This document shows positions 51,958 through 64,000 of a DNA stretch of 64,000 nucleotides, in pieces. The notes below the pieces were generated by a model. That model was given only the letters and a program-made list of their open reading frames with translations. It was not told the DNA's origin and made no database searches. Position numbers and translations under genes: made by a program. How positions within the stretch are numbered: the first letter of the stretch is position 1; each line of letters begins with the position of its first letter. Source of the DNA: Promerops cafer (lineage: Eukaryota; Chordata; Aves; Passeriformes; Nectariniidae); NCBI GenBank assembly GCA_013398275.1, contig VZSE01013631.1, positions 111,524 through 175,523 of the forward strand, given 5' to 3'.

Positions 51958-54900
51958 GGTGAGTTTTATGAGTTTCAATTCAGAAATACACCTAGACTGT
52001 CAAAGAGTAACATCAGTTTGGGTGGTGTCTTATATTCTAAACAGATGATATATCATGACTAGTATTAAAATGTCCCGTTAAATACATAGCATGTCAAATA
52101 AATACTAAAAATATGTTAACACCCTTTTCCCTCTCCAACTGAAATGTAAGACTGTTTTGTAAAAAGTTGCCAATTTCGTTTTATTTTCTTCTGGTGCAAT
52201 GTCATAATTTGAGTACTCCAAGCTTTTTCTCTTCCTTAGCAATTGCTCTGTAATATTGCTAAAATCCCCAAAGCATCATGAGCAGCAGTGCAAGAGTTGC
52301 TGCTGTTGCTGTTGTTTTCATCACAGACCTTTACATTGAATTAAATCAAATGATAACTCTGCAAGATCTCAATAAATATCAGTATGCATTTGAAATAACA
52401 TGTCTTGTATTTTACAAATATTACCTTGATCCAACTTGTCCTCATGTCTTACATGGGACAGCAATCTGACAGTGACATAATCCACATATTTTTCTTCATG
52501 TAAAATCCTACAAGGTAAATACAGCATGTTCAAATGCCATTTAAGTTTAATTCTGTTGAATTTCTTCTTGATGAAGGATGAACATATAACTCCTCTGTCC
52601 AATACTAAGAAGAGGAAAATTAAATGAGAAGACCAGTTTAAAATTATACTTCTATTTTAGTATGAAGCAAGTGCACGATGCATTTATTAGTATGTGAATA
52701 AAATTACCAGACTGATGCTACTTTTACTGACACTCTGTGTTTTATTTTAAAAAGTCAGACATAAGTACCTTCTCCTGACTATACAAAACCCACTGCAAGA
52801 AAAATCAGAGAGGCCATTTTTTCCATCTGCAGTGTTTAGCCTGGGTTTGGGGTGTTAGGATGGGGGCATGCAGGGAAGAGATGAAGGTTTACTTTTAGAC
52901 TTTGAACCAACATTCACTGATCTTAATGAGAGCATCTCAAAAGAAGGTCCCCTTCTTTCTCTTCAGAGGAGCCATGGTTAAGTGGACAGTAAGTTCCTAG
53001 TTAGTCTATAATTCTGTTTCAGGTAAATCTAAAGGGCACAGTCCCTGCAGAGGCCAGTGCAGCTGGGGTTTGGGATCAAGACATAAACGGTGGGTAGATA
53101 AATGCTCAGAAAAGTGCTTGTTCTACACAGTACCATATTTGCTGTTCTGCTGGGATCAGCACTGCTAAAAGTTCCTGAAACATTTTTAAAATACCCCATT
53201 ATAGCTGTTAAAGCCAACTACAGGAATCAAAAACTTTTGCCAGGTATCTGCAATGCTGACAGATCTTTTTATAAGCCTAAAGAATGTGTTTCTAAAAGTT
53301 TTATTGCATTAATTGCTTTGCAAAAGGCTCACTTGGACATTGCCCATTGGCTCCAAGTTTGTAGCTCACTGTCACATTAGGCAGTATATCCCACTTCAGT
53401 GGCACTAGATATTTATGGAATAAAGAAAAATATTTCAGTATCAAAGAAGTACTTAAGCCTTTAACAGGATGGATTACCAGCTCTGTCTCCGAAGTGGTGT
53501 ACAGACACATATAAATATTGTGGCTAAACTGACACTGAAGAATTACTCCCACAATAGGCATATCTCAGAGAACAGGAAATTAATTAATTTGCTCACAGTG
53601 CAAATAATTTTGCTTTCTACTACAGACCTAATTTAAGGAGCACAGTAAGTTCTGGAGCCAATTTTTTACAGAGTATCTGCACAGTATGATTTAGCTTAAC
53701 AGAATCTAGTTTGCCAATGCCTTTTTTTTCCCTATCTTCTGCAGAGCATTCTGCCTTCCAAACAAAAACCTCAGCCAAAATTTTGTTTAAAGTAAAGTAG
53801 AAAAATCATGAAAGAAACCTGAGTGTCAACATGAAGAATCTGATTTTATAATAGCAAATACATTCCTAGGAGAACGAAACATTCCTGTAGCCTCTTAAAT
53901 TCTGCTTTCTGGACTTCTAAGTATGAATTACTTCTAAAGACTGAATATCTCCCTGGCAGGCATTTTCATATTATGTATGGATGGTTTGGCCTGGCCTGCT
54001 ACACACAGCACATACTCCGGTATATGTTCAAGAAACACATTTTCCTTAGTGTAGGGATTATATGTCCTTCCCCACGGCTGGTCTCTGTGCATTACCTACA
54101 TCCCAACTCCACATTCATAGGTACCTGCCAGACCATGCAGTGTTACCACCAACCAGATTTGGAGTCATCCAAGCACACAATGACAAACGTGACACGGAGT
54201 ATAAAAACTAAGTTGAGATCGAGCCAGGTTGTTTTTCACCTGGCATTTGGCCTCCTTCATATTTGTCACTTGCTCTCTGGATACTAAATAAGCTTTTTCA
54301 ATCCTATTCTGTAACCTCTTAATAAGGCTGACATTCTTCTCATAAAAAGTTCTAACACTTTTTCCTCCCACAGGAGAGCTACAACTACCCTGCAAGTACC
54401 TGTTCTAAGCAGATTGACATATTAGGGGCAATTTGAAAATGTGGCAACCAGGGCATGAATGTAGTTTTAGTCTAATCACTTTCTTCAAAATTTTCGGACC
54501 TGTTCCGTCTGGAAACAGATGATTTGAGTTTGGGAGGAATGGGTTGCTTCTGAGGGGTCAGCAGGTTCCTGGGTGGAAATGGGGGTGTTTGGGGATTTGA
54601 CAGAAGGAACTACTTTTATCTTCAGAGCAAAATGAGTTTTCAGTGTAGAGATATGAGGAGTAAATGTATCATTCATATCTGAGCAGGTGTTAAAAATCTT
54701 ATCCCTCCAGCAATGCAGCAAAGTAGCTGTACTGTTATGTCAGACTGAGCTCCCACAGCAGAGTCACGTCTATGGACGGTCTGTCTGAAACGTTGCTATC
54801 TCTATTTTAAAATAATCTAGCATACAATCAGAGCAGGAGCTCCAGACGTTGTCACCAAGAGTTTGTGGTGTCTAGGTGGGTGAGTCAAAGATAATCCATA

Positions 54901-57900
54901 TGGTGGTGATAATACAATATGGAACTTAAATCCAAAGAAAACCTACAGTTATCTACTATAAGAATATTTTTAAAATCTGATTTTAGGTTCTTCAAGGAAA
55001 CATGTTTAAATTATTGCCCACACCATTTATAATTAGATCAATAGAGAATCATCCTTGTTGATAAGCTCTATTCTGAATATCTGAATAATCTGGATACTTT
55101 TTGTTGGACATTTCAAGGTTATTTTTCTCATTAAATTTGCATTTAATTCTGACTAGGAAAAGGCATGTAAATAAGCCCAAAGTCATAGTATAGTGGCTTT
55201 CCCTATATAAAATACGTAAGTTGATTAAGTAATAACAGAGCCTCCTCATGTATCAAGATAATTACATGATATACCAACACTTCTCTGGTCATCTTAGCCA
55301 CTGCTCAGTAATTTTCAATATCAGCTTATCTTGTACTTTGACTAGCTATGAGCTGCCTGGACTAACAATAGCAGAGAGGATATTAATTCAGCACTGGAGA
55401 TGCATGCTGTAGTTTGACCCAAATACATCCTATTGTTGAGGACTGCTTGGTGAAATTTTATGGCTTCTGTTACTTAGGAATTAAATTCAGTGGAAATGTT
55501 CTGATTAATATTTGTCAGAAAATGTCAATGTGTGGAACACAAACTTTTATTAAAAATGTCTTGGACCTGGCAACCTTTTGCCAAATGCTTGAGTGTTCTA
55601 GGTCATGGAGCCTATAGCAGAATCAAAATCCCTCCATGGTGTGCCTGTCCCCAGAACCTTCCCAAAGACAGGAGCACAGCTCTTTCAAGGTCCACGTTTT
55701 CAGGGTGAATCTTTTGAAAAATAACCCAAGACTCTGGCTCTGCAGTGGAGCTGGAAATCAAAACCCCAGCCTCTATCCAACACAAACCCTGCAATTTTAG
55801 ACCACTCAGTGAATTCAGCACCTGGCCAATATGAATTAGACAAGGATTAGGGGTTCACAGAGTATCTCCGAAGTTTAGCAAGCATTTTTAATATTGAAAA
55901 AAACACAAATCTTTAAAAACAATTTACTTAGTAACTTTTGAAAACAAGATTATTCCAGTCCAGTTCTTATCTGAAAAAAAAAAAAAAAAAAATCCATTAT
56001 TATATACTTACAGAGGGTAAGGACCCAGCCTTGACCTTGCTTACTAACAACATATTAATGCCTGCACATCTTTACATGAGCAGCAGATCTTGAAAAAGCC
56101 TACATTTATGCCTACTTATCTGATTCTAGAGCTGAGAGCTTTAAAGACGGATATTTTCCACTAAACAGAGAAAAAGACTCCCTTGTTTCTGAGAAATGTT
56201 GAGGACATTTTTGCTAGCAAATAGAATAGGAGCATCTTTAAACTTTACAGCATGGATGTGGAATGGAACCATTGATGGTTCCCTTACGATTTCATTGACC
56301 TTCCTGTCAGTAAAAGAACTTTTTAGATGGAGATACTCTTTAGTGAATAAAACCTGATTAAACTCTTCCCAAGCCAACTGAAAAAAATGAAAGTAGAAGG
56401 CACCTTTTCTACCTCAAATAAGCACAAGATAATAGAATAAGTTAAGTATATTGATGCACTGAAAATATTGCTTTAGTCACGTTCATATGAGGAAGTCAAA
56501 TTGCAATTACTACGGTGATAAATCTGAGCAGTGACGTGTTTAAAATGTCCATTTAGTTTCGGATTTGGAATCTGGTAGAACTGACCTCTAACACAGACTT
56601 TCTCATCAGCTTGAGCAAGCTGGATGATACATCAATATCTCCTGTGCAAAATGAGGAGAGACTTACAGAAGTCACAAGAGCTCAGGAAAATATCTATTGA
56701 GAACTGCAGAGTGCCCAGGAAACTTAATAAATCAGCTTCTGAGTTTTTTTAAAATATGGTGGGGTTTCAATGAAAACTATCCTCACAAAGTATAATATGT
56801 AAGCAGTCTTGCTGATCGTTCTTCCAGTTTTCATTTTTCTGTATTTAGAAATAATATATCAAATTCAAAGATATTAAAATGGTAGGAAAAAACCTCAGGT
56901 TTAGAAAAGAAATATAACAGAAGCAGCAGTCAAAACAGATCACTTATGATTTTTACTTTTTCCCCAGTCTCACTGAGAATCTCCGAAGACTTACTATTTC
57001 TTATTTGATGAATAAAAATGAAACCTCTCTTCTGTAATTTAGTCCTGTTAGGAATAGCATTAGAACTGCTGTAATAGTTTAAATAAAAAAACTATGTGCA
57101 TAAAAAATATTTCTCAAAAGAAATAGTTATATTCCACCTCCTCTAGAAGATCACAGTAATCACATGAGTTTTGCTCCAGCAAACTCAATCCAATACAAGT
57201 CTTCAATTCACTCTCCACCAAGACTAGATGTGCCCTCTCTTTAACACCTGGATATTCCCAAATTAGGTCCTCAGGCTCCCCTCCATCTTTCATCCTTCAA
57301 AGTGCTTTTTTTTGTCTCACATCCTTCTATAACCCCTCCCTGAGACCCTTCCCTTGGGAACTGCTCTGGTATCATCCTGCAACTGCCTTTTGCTGCAACA
57401 TTTTTAAGCAGGGAAAGGAAAATTATCTCAACCTTACCAGATGGGAAATAGTGGTGGGATCAGGACACGGTCTCTCTGCAGTTTCCTACACTGACTGTCA
57501 CTGTGGGAAGGTGGCTGCTACATCCTGAGTTTCTGAAGGCAAAATACCTCCAGGAAATACTGTTATAGATCTTTCAGATTTAAATAAGCAACAGAATATA
57601 ACATTGACTTTCATTCATGACGTAACACAAGGGCTGTCTGTAATTAAGCTAAATGTTTTTGAGTCTGGACTGTGGAGCTCTTCCTACTCCTGTGCATTCA
57701 ACCATCTTTCTCCTGCCACAGCCTCTTTCCTCCTCCTCCATAACCTTCTCCTCCTTGACTTTGCTTGCTAATTTACTTCTACTTTTTCTCTCTTTTTGTG
57801 TCTTGCCTTCTCAGTGACATCCAAGGAATTGGTACTATCTTACGCTCTCAAACAAAATCCTTTAACTCCAGTTTCTCTCTTCAGCCTTTGCTCCTACTAT

Positions 57901-58295
57901 TATCAATGAGTGTGACTCCTCTGTGAAAAGAATGAAACACATATTTGTGATTATCCTTCATTTAAAACTCCTTTGAAAGGACAGTAACCTCTACTAACCT
58001 CCTTTATGTTGTTTCAGCACTTTTCTGGAATACATCAAGCAGACATACATGTTTGGTTGTGAAGACCATTAATGTTATACAAAATCACAGACTTTCCATT
58101 TGATGAGCACTTAGTGAACATGTGTAAATACCTAAATGCCTGTACAGAAAAAAAGTTGTACAATGAAAATATTGCACAACTTCACCAGAATGTTAAGTGC
58201 AAGCTTATGCTTGGCAGATCTCCTTGTATTTCTATAGATACTGAAAAAAAACTTTCAGGAGATCTTGGATTTAAAAGTGTTAAAAATTAATTCCA
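51958..58295. other. Non-coding stretch, no gene seen
   Basis: No gene is supported in this 6.3-kb interval. The 104-codon frame 53973-54287 and the minus-strand frame 54485-54721 have no recognised family. G-run clusters occur at 52843-52875 and about 54557-54596. Pyrimidine-rich, G-poor blocks occur at about 57130-57400 and 57660-57900. An A run lies at 55975-55991. Confidence 0.62.
52843..52875 (+). other. G-run cluster with G-quadruplex-like spacing
   Basis: Four G runs (GGG, GGGG, GGGGG, GGG) are separated by 3, 9 and 6 bases. The middle spacer is longer than the usual 7-base limit used to predict G-quadruplexes, so folding is possible but weak. Confidence 0.45.
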
Positions 58296-58857
58296 GTTCA
58301 CAGAATCACAGAACAGGTAAGGTTGGAAGGAGTCACTGGAAGACATCTGGTGCAACCTCCCTGGTCAGCCAGGGTGATCCTAGTTTACGTTACTCAGGAT
58401 TGTGGGCAAATGGGTTTTGAATGTCTCCACAACCTATCTGGGCAACCTGTGCCAGTCCTCAGTCACCTGAACTTTAAAGCAACTCTTCTTTATATTCAGG
58501 TGGAACTTCTTGTGCATCAGTTTCTGCCCACTGCCTCTTGTCCTATTGTTTGGCACCTCTGACCCAGGCTGCATCCTCTTGACACCCTCTCTTCAGATAC
58601 TTATACACATTGATGAGGACCCCTCTCAGTCGTCTCTTCTCAACACTAAACACAGCCAGCTGCCTCAGCCTTTCCTCACAAGAGAGATGCTCCTGTTCCT
58701 TAACCACCTTCGTAGCCCTTCACTACCTCTTAGACTCACTCCAGAAGATCCATGTCCCTCTTGTACTGAGGAGACCAGAACTGGATACAGCACTCCACAT
58801 GAGGACTCACCAGGGCTGAGTAGAGGCATCAAGACCTCATTAAGAGGGAGGATAGTA
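58296..58857 (-). mobile_element. CR1 3' end, minus strand
   Basis: On the plus strand it begins with the reversed CR1 tail 'cacagaatcacagaacaggt' and 'aaggttggaaggagtcac'. It then runs through reversed ORF2 landmarks: 'cacaacctatctgggcaacc', 'ttctgcccactgcctcttgt', 'cctcagcctttcctcacaag', 'gagaccagaactggatacag' and 'ccacatgaggactcaccagg'. The sense frame on the minus strand is broken, so the copy is inactive. The plus-strand 193-codon frame 58510-59091, the longest gap-free frame in the window, starts in this element's antisense strand and runs on into unrelated sequence; it is not a gene. The right edge is approximate. Confidence 0.92.
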
Positions 58858-60481
58858 GCAGACACAAACTCTTTAAGAAAACCTGCCACAGTCAAGGACG
58901 TCAAATTTACTTTGCTGAATGGTTCTCTTCATACCTGCTACCACAGCTTTCTCCCAGAATCCACAGCTGACAGAAAGCTCAGCTGTCACACCAAAGGGAG
59001 AGGCAGCAACACACCCCCTTTCATGGCACAGGGCACCATTGCTACTGCTGCAATCACCTCACAGGCCTGGAGAGCTCTGTCCAAGATGTGATGCAATCTA
59101 GAGCTAGATGTAACTGCTGCTTCCACCCTCTCATTTTACATCACAAGTTAAACGAGCACATTTAACAGTTCCTCTAGAAAACTTTTTCTACAGAAGATAC
59201 GACAGCCTGTGATATGACACTTGTTAAATTATGACTAGAAATTAAAGGAAACTAAATTATGCAAAGTGTCAGAAGAGACAGTAATCCACAGTTTGTTCAA
59301 AAAATGCTGGAAAGGATCCTCATTCTCCCAGTAAGAATATGAAATATTATCCACTTAAGCCCATGACAGAGGTCCAGAATGCACAATTCAGAAAACAAAC
59401 AAAAACTTGGTCTTTTTATTTTCTTTTATTATTACTTTTTATTTATTTTATTTTTTGTTTATTTTGGATAATTTTGATTTTTGTCACCCAGTTTGGTGAA
59501 ACTACTGAAGCTAGTTTTCTGCTCAACATTTGCCACGTTGTTTTGCTCAGTTCTAAAAATCACCAGCCTTCTTTGCAAGCACACAGGGTCCCTTGTGTCT
59601 AGGACACATCCCCTAGGATGTCTAGGGGGGGAGTCACTCTGTGAAGGCAAGTGTCCAGTGTGATGTCATTAATTCTGCTGAAGGGTGTTTGTTTCTGGAA
59701 TGCTGCCCAGTTACTTCTGACAAGATGGTTATGTTGCAAGCCCAATAATGTGTTGTGACACAATTAAAAATGTGGGGATTTTGCACCAATTTTTATTAAT
59801 TTAAAAAGACTGAGCCCAGTTGCTTCTTTTGTCCCCAAGAGAAGTCCATCATGAAGCCTACAGATTGTGCTGCTCAAACAGTAGGTTATTCCTTTCATTT
59901 GGGCAAATAGCCAGGCAATGAAGAATTTCTTATCCAGAAGAACTAATGGCTGCCTCTGTCACCTTTTCCCTTCAATTATTTAGACTTCCTCCACACTTAT
60001 GCGGGCTTCCTGCTGGCAGCAGTGTGGACTTAGTCTATTAATCATTAACTGTCATTATGCTTTAAGAGAAGGAAGGTGAAAAGATTGCTTAAAAACAAAA
60101 AATAGACCTTTCTTTTTTCTCGCGAAAAATAAATGACAGCTGTGTGCTACCTGGATTTACAGTATCTTCAAATATGTTTTCTTTTCTTTATTTTTTCCCC
60201 AAAGAAATAATTAACACTCTGGACAAACAAGAAAATTGGCTGATCCAAGTAAATACATATTCCAGGGCTTCTTTTTTCCTGTCATATCAATGTCTGGTAG
60301 CCTCTGATAAAGCTTACAAGTTATCCTCTGCCACCAGCTCCAGACAAATATCAGGAGAACAGGAATACTTCCTCTATGTAGCACTGAAGGCTTAGCCTAC
60401 TAAATCAATGGAAAGCTGGATCTTCCCAAGGACCCCCTCCACTGTTTCCCAGGAACCCTCCCAACAGTGTGTGCCCTTTGG
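58858..60481. other. Non-coding stretch with a T-rich tract
   Basis: No gene is supported. A T-rich low-complexity tract at 59411-59465 gives the hydrophobic Phe/Leu-rich segment of the 87-codon frame 59339-59602, which should not be taken as a membrane protein. Confidence 0.65.
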
Positions 60482-60486
60482 CCTCC

Positions 60487-61514
60487 TGTAACAGACATAA
60501 AAATCATAATTCTTAAACACTGGTAAGATCAGCAGAGGACTTTGTCCACTGCAGCAAACTGTGCCAAGAAGCGCTGCTCATCTGCACCACCAAAGCGCAC
60601 GCTCCCTGGGGTGTACGTACCCTGTATGCCTCCTGGAATTTGGGAAATTGGACGGTGAGTTAAGCCACTTGATGGGAACTTGAGATAAAACAGAGGTGGC
60701 TCTGTAGTCCAATTATCTCAGGTCTAAAAAGACATAAACAAGGCTGTGGGCGCCCACACTCATTTGCTGAGTCTGGGTTTCCTCACCCTTCCCCATGAAA
60801 CGAGAGGGAGCAGGAGAGTTTTTGGGGTGATGGCAAAACCTCTGGTCCGCATAAAACATCCACCACCAGAGATTACAAGCTGAGTTTTGGGCCAGGTAAG
60901 AAGCAGACCCTGCAGATGGTACCTTTTATCATGCCAATTGTCTTCTCTCATATAAACTAGCTTGGTTGTAAAACTCCCCACCACCCCAAGGGAAGATCAC
61001 ATTCACATGGGACATTCACAGGAGAGGCATCTGTCATGTCTCAAGAGGGTGCACAAAGCATCAAAGACCCCTGAAGTGTCCCTCAGATGCATTTCTGAGG
61101 CCTTCCACCAGAGGACTGCACACAATCCACAAGTGTTGCAACAGACCTAGTGTTGCAAAAGACAATGTACAACAGGGAAGGTGCTTGGGCATTCCCACCT
61201 GTACCTGAACTCATTGAGCTGCCTAACTCATTGAGCTCCCCCCATTGTGGACCCTCATCACTGAGAAGTCCAGAAGAAGACAACCAATGGGACACTACTG
61301 GATCTACAGAAGTGGTGACTATCTTTCTACTTTATTTGTCTTTCTGTCACTCTTTCTCTCCCCCACTCTCTCTTTTCCCTATTTCTTTCTATCTCTCTCT
61401 ACCTCATATTTGCTGTTAAATTAAATCCTTACTATTAGCTTTGGCAAATGGTCTTGTTTGCACTTTAACTCAGGAAGAGGCATCTCTAATAATCTCAATA
61501 ATTGGATCATAACA
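60487..61514 (+). mobile_element. Long solo LTR of a second endogenous-retrovirus family
   Basis: The segment begins TGTAACAGACAT and ends GGATCATAACA, so it has the TG...CA ends of an LTR. It is flanked by a perfect 5-bp direct repeat, CCTCC, at 60482-60486 and 61515-61519. The 3' part has a typical LTR end structure: a pyrimidine-rich run of CTTT and TCTC units at about 61322-61403, then 'tgctgttaaattaaatcctt' with an ATTAAA polyadenylation-type signal at about 61419, then a TGTTTG-rich element. At about 1028 bp it is longer than the other LTRs in the window and unrelated to them. The 5-bp duplication is the ERVL-type length. The 5' edge rests mainly on the direct repeat. Short frames inside it (60760-60984 minus, 60962-61150, 61150-61419) are not genes. 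Confidence 0.72.
61322..61403. repeat. Pyrimidine-rich (CTTT/TCTC) tract inside the LTR
   Basis: An imperfect CT-rich run lies just upstream of the putative ATTAAA signal. Tracts of this kind are common near the R/U5 region of avian LTRs. Confidence 0.75.
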
Positions 61515-61519
61515 CCTCC

Positions 61520-64000
61520 TGTGCTATCCTCCCCTGGTAGACCATAGACAGGATCCTCCCGTGCATGTCCTCCCAAGTGGCCTTCTCACTGAGGAGTCCA
61601 CAAGAACATTCCAGGTCCAGACAATCTTTCCCTGAGCTTGGATTCCCCACAACTTGTTTCCCTGGCAGCTCTTTCTCTGCCTCAGTTGTGTGCTACTCTG
61701 GAAGCCACAGGCAGAGCTGAATGCTTGCCTGTACCAGGCCAGAGAGAACAAGAGCACTCCCCAAGCCTTGAGCTTCAAGAGCACATAAAGCTCATGCCAT
61801 GTCAGAAAACAGGAAAACAGTCCAACATCCACTTCAATACACACTCTCAATTTTGGTTCTTAGAGACTGAAAAGCCACTATAAGCAGAAAATCACATCAA
61901 ACTGCTGCTATTCACTGCACACTGTTTTTCAGTTTTGAAATACACTACTGCCACATACCTGACCCAGTCACTCCAATAAATAATTCATTGTATCTCTCAC
62001 TCCAATGCTTTCCTACAGGGTCCAAGAAAACAGGATTTCAGAGAAAATAACATGTCCATTGAAGAAATGGCCATTTGAGTGTACATAATGAAAGTTGAGT
62101 TGCAGCACATCCTAACAGAGATAGAAGTCAGACCCAGTTGGGGAGGCAGATGTGAGGACTGAAGAGAGCTGTATCTATATGGCCAAAAAAATGTTGTCAT
62201 TGATCATTTTAGTATGTCCTGAAAACACAGCAAGGCTCTGAAATGTAACAGCTATAAGGTGCCATCTGTTTCTATACTGTTTCAAAATGTCCCAAAAGCC
62301 CTTAAAGAGTACAAAAGTAAACAGCTGTATACATTTCACTGTGATACATAATTTTGTAACACATTTATGAGATTAAAGTTTGTGAGACTTTACTATTGTC
62401 AGACACTTTCAGTGCTGTTTTCTCTGAACAATCATGATATTGCTGCACTCTGAAGGCACAGACAGTTATTTGCTCAACAGGTTATTCAGAACTGTGCTTT
62501 TATCTTCTGAACAGCTCAGCTGCCCATCTCCTTTGGAGACCAGCAAGCAACCTCTATGACACCTTCCATGTGAAGAATGAAACTTTAATTCATTCCTAAA
62601 TACAAGTCACACCTATGTCAAGAAACCTCTCTGCTGCTGGTGTCTCAAAATACTGCCAAACTGTAACCACATTACTTGCCAAGCAGCGCTGCAGAGGTGG
62701 ACAGACCCAGCAATGCAAGTAGCCCCAGCACCTGCTCTGAGCTGCTAATGTTTCACACCTTAAGTTTGTATCTTCAAAGAGAAACATTCAATCTTAAAAA
62801 CTCAGATTTGGTGTTACAGCTTAAAACAAAAATTGAAAAAGAAATGCAATACAAACACACCGTTCCAGGATGCAGTGTTGTGAAAAATTCAAAAGATACT
62901 GCTGCTCAAGGGAACCATGAAATGGAAATCACCAAGGAGGTGCCATGGTAACTTGTAGCACCTATCTGCTCTCAGTGATTCAATGCCACAAGTTAAATTT
63001 AGCAGAGAATGAAGATCGAAATTCTATTTTCCAGGTGAAGAGTTAAATGACATCTTATGCAGTTGTGTTATGACAGTACCAAAAGTAGTCCTCTCAAGAT
63101 TAATAGACTCAAATCCATTGTCCCAGCCAAACCCTGATTCGGTAAATTATATTATTTCAATTTTTTAAATTAAGTTCTTTCATTTAAGTATCATAACTAC
63201 TGAAATTTGTAATGGACATCCAGTGCAACCTGGAGGGTCTTATGCTTGTGTTTTTCTCATGATTTCTAATGCTTCCATCGTTCCTGTGAGGCAAGGAGAT
63301 ACTGCAGCTTGTATCTCAGCTCCCTCACAGCTTACTAATGAGGAAATGATGCATATAAACTTACTGCTAAACCTATTCAGTCATCAGCTGCAGCTTTGAC
63401 TCCCGAGCTTCTGCATATCCCTGGAAAGAATTATTTTCTAAGGAAGGAGGCTCTCAGAAACCATAAGGCTGAATGACCTAAACTAGTAATTATGGAACTT
63501 AGGATTCAGCAGCATCCAAAGATGCATCATGATCACCTGGAATTATATCCTTAAATTTCTCAGATGAACTAGTCCTAATTAACTTATTTAGTCATTGCAA
63601 ATGTTGACAGGCCTTGGAGTTAAATCCTGACACCTTGACCATACTTCATTCAGTAGAAAATTCCATCAGCAAGTTGAAGGGAATACACAACACATTTGGG
63701 GCAAAGAAAACCTAATGGAAAACCATTATACTTAGCAGCATATTATAATACACCATAACACACTTTTCAACACCCAGTAACAAACTGAAGCCTGAATACT
63801 TTGTAGTGCGTACAACACTACAAAGACACAAAATTACTGTAGGCATGAGAATTTGTGGGGTAAATACATTCAGTGCCCTGCCTGGCCTGGAGGGAATCAT
63901 CTTCCTGATTCAGATTTAATAATTTGTTTAACTGTATGTGTTTCATCCCAGCTCTAGCTGTGCTCTGTCCCCTACTGAAATCACCAGGCGTGACTACTCA
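61520..64000. other. Non-coding stretch, no gene seen
   Basis: The first 300 bases after the LTR (to about 61800) are less AT-rich and give two overlapping frames (61524-61850 minus, 61638-61883 plus) with no recognisable domain. The rest is AT-rich and featureless to the window end. Confidence 0.62.

Noticed and set aside
54485..54721. 78-codon minus-strand frame rich in Pro, Ser and Thr, considered as an exon
   Set aside because: No clear acceptor site, no recognised homology, and its composition follows from the G-rich plus strand.
58510..59091. 193-codon plus-strand frame
   Set aside because: It starts in the antisense strand of a CR1 element and runs into unrelated sequence; there is no domain and no splice or promoter evidence.
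59339..59602. Hydrophobic 87-codon frame resembling a transmembrane peptide
   Set aside because: The hydrophobic part comes from a T-rich low-complexity tract.

Overview
The window looks like bird nuclear DNA, most likely from a songbird. It is AT-rich and carries many CR1 non-LTR retrotransposon fragments. These are recognisable from tails such as 'attctatgattct' and from translated pieces of the CR1 reverse-transcriptase C-terminus, for example WPRLPRDVVDSPSLEIFKT. It also holds three solo LTRs of one endogenous-retrovirus family that starts TGTCA(T/C)(A/G)GTTTAACCCC, a start I associate with songbird genomes, and a fourth, unrelated and longer LTR. The species cannot be fixed by eye.

I find no host gene that can be supported. 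Every open frame is shorter than 200 codons. The longer ones fall in CR1 or LTR sequence, on its antisense strand, or across runs of N; the rest have no recognisable domain, splice context or homology. The window therefore reads as intergenic DNA or the inside of a very large intron. No tRNA, rRNA, snRNA, CRISPR or prokaryote-type feature was seen.

Layout: LTR copy 1 at 2768-3367; plus-strand CR1 pieces at 7255-7989, 9390-9988 and 14693-15288; a CR1 tail at 21143-21370 next to LTR copy 2 (21500-22701, with a CCACC target-site duplication); CR1 at 26395-26703 (+) and 28043-28777 (-); a 1340-bp segment present twice around a 357-N gap (29781-32817); two CR1 tails at 35283-35434 and about 35520-35730; CpG-rich LTR copy 3 at 40209-40708; a 164-bp duplicate around one N at 43980; an 80-N gap between poly-A runs near 51.8 kb; minus-strand CR1 at 58296-58857; and a solo LTR of about 1028 bp at 60487-61514 flanked by the 5-bp duplication CCTCC. 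The remainder is unique-looking AT-rich sequence.

The most consequential observation is technical. Four of the five complex-sequence or single-N joins (positions 22098, 28438, 43980 and the gap 31121-31477) are flanked by near-identical copies of the same sequence: the left copy ends at the join and the right copy begins at it or within 21 bases of it. The poly-A join at 16287 has a similar form. These are best explained as unmerged overlapping contig ends or alleles (false duplications), adding roughly 2.4 kb of artificial length. The one inside LTR copy 2 could instead hide a full provirus collapsed between its two LTRs. I did not find a novel biological system here.
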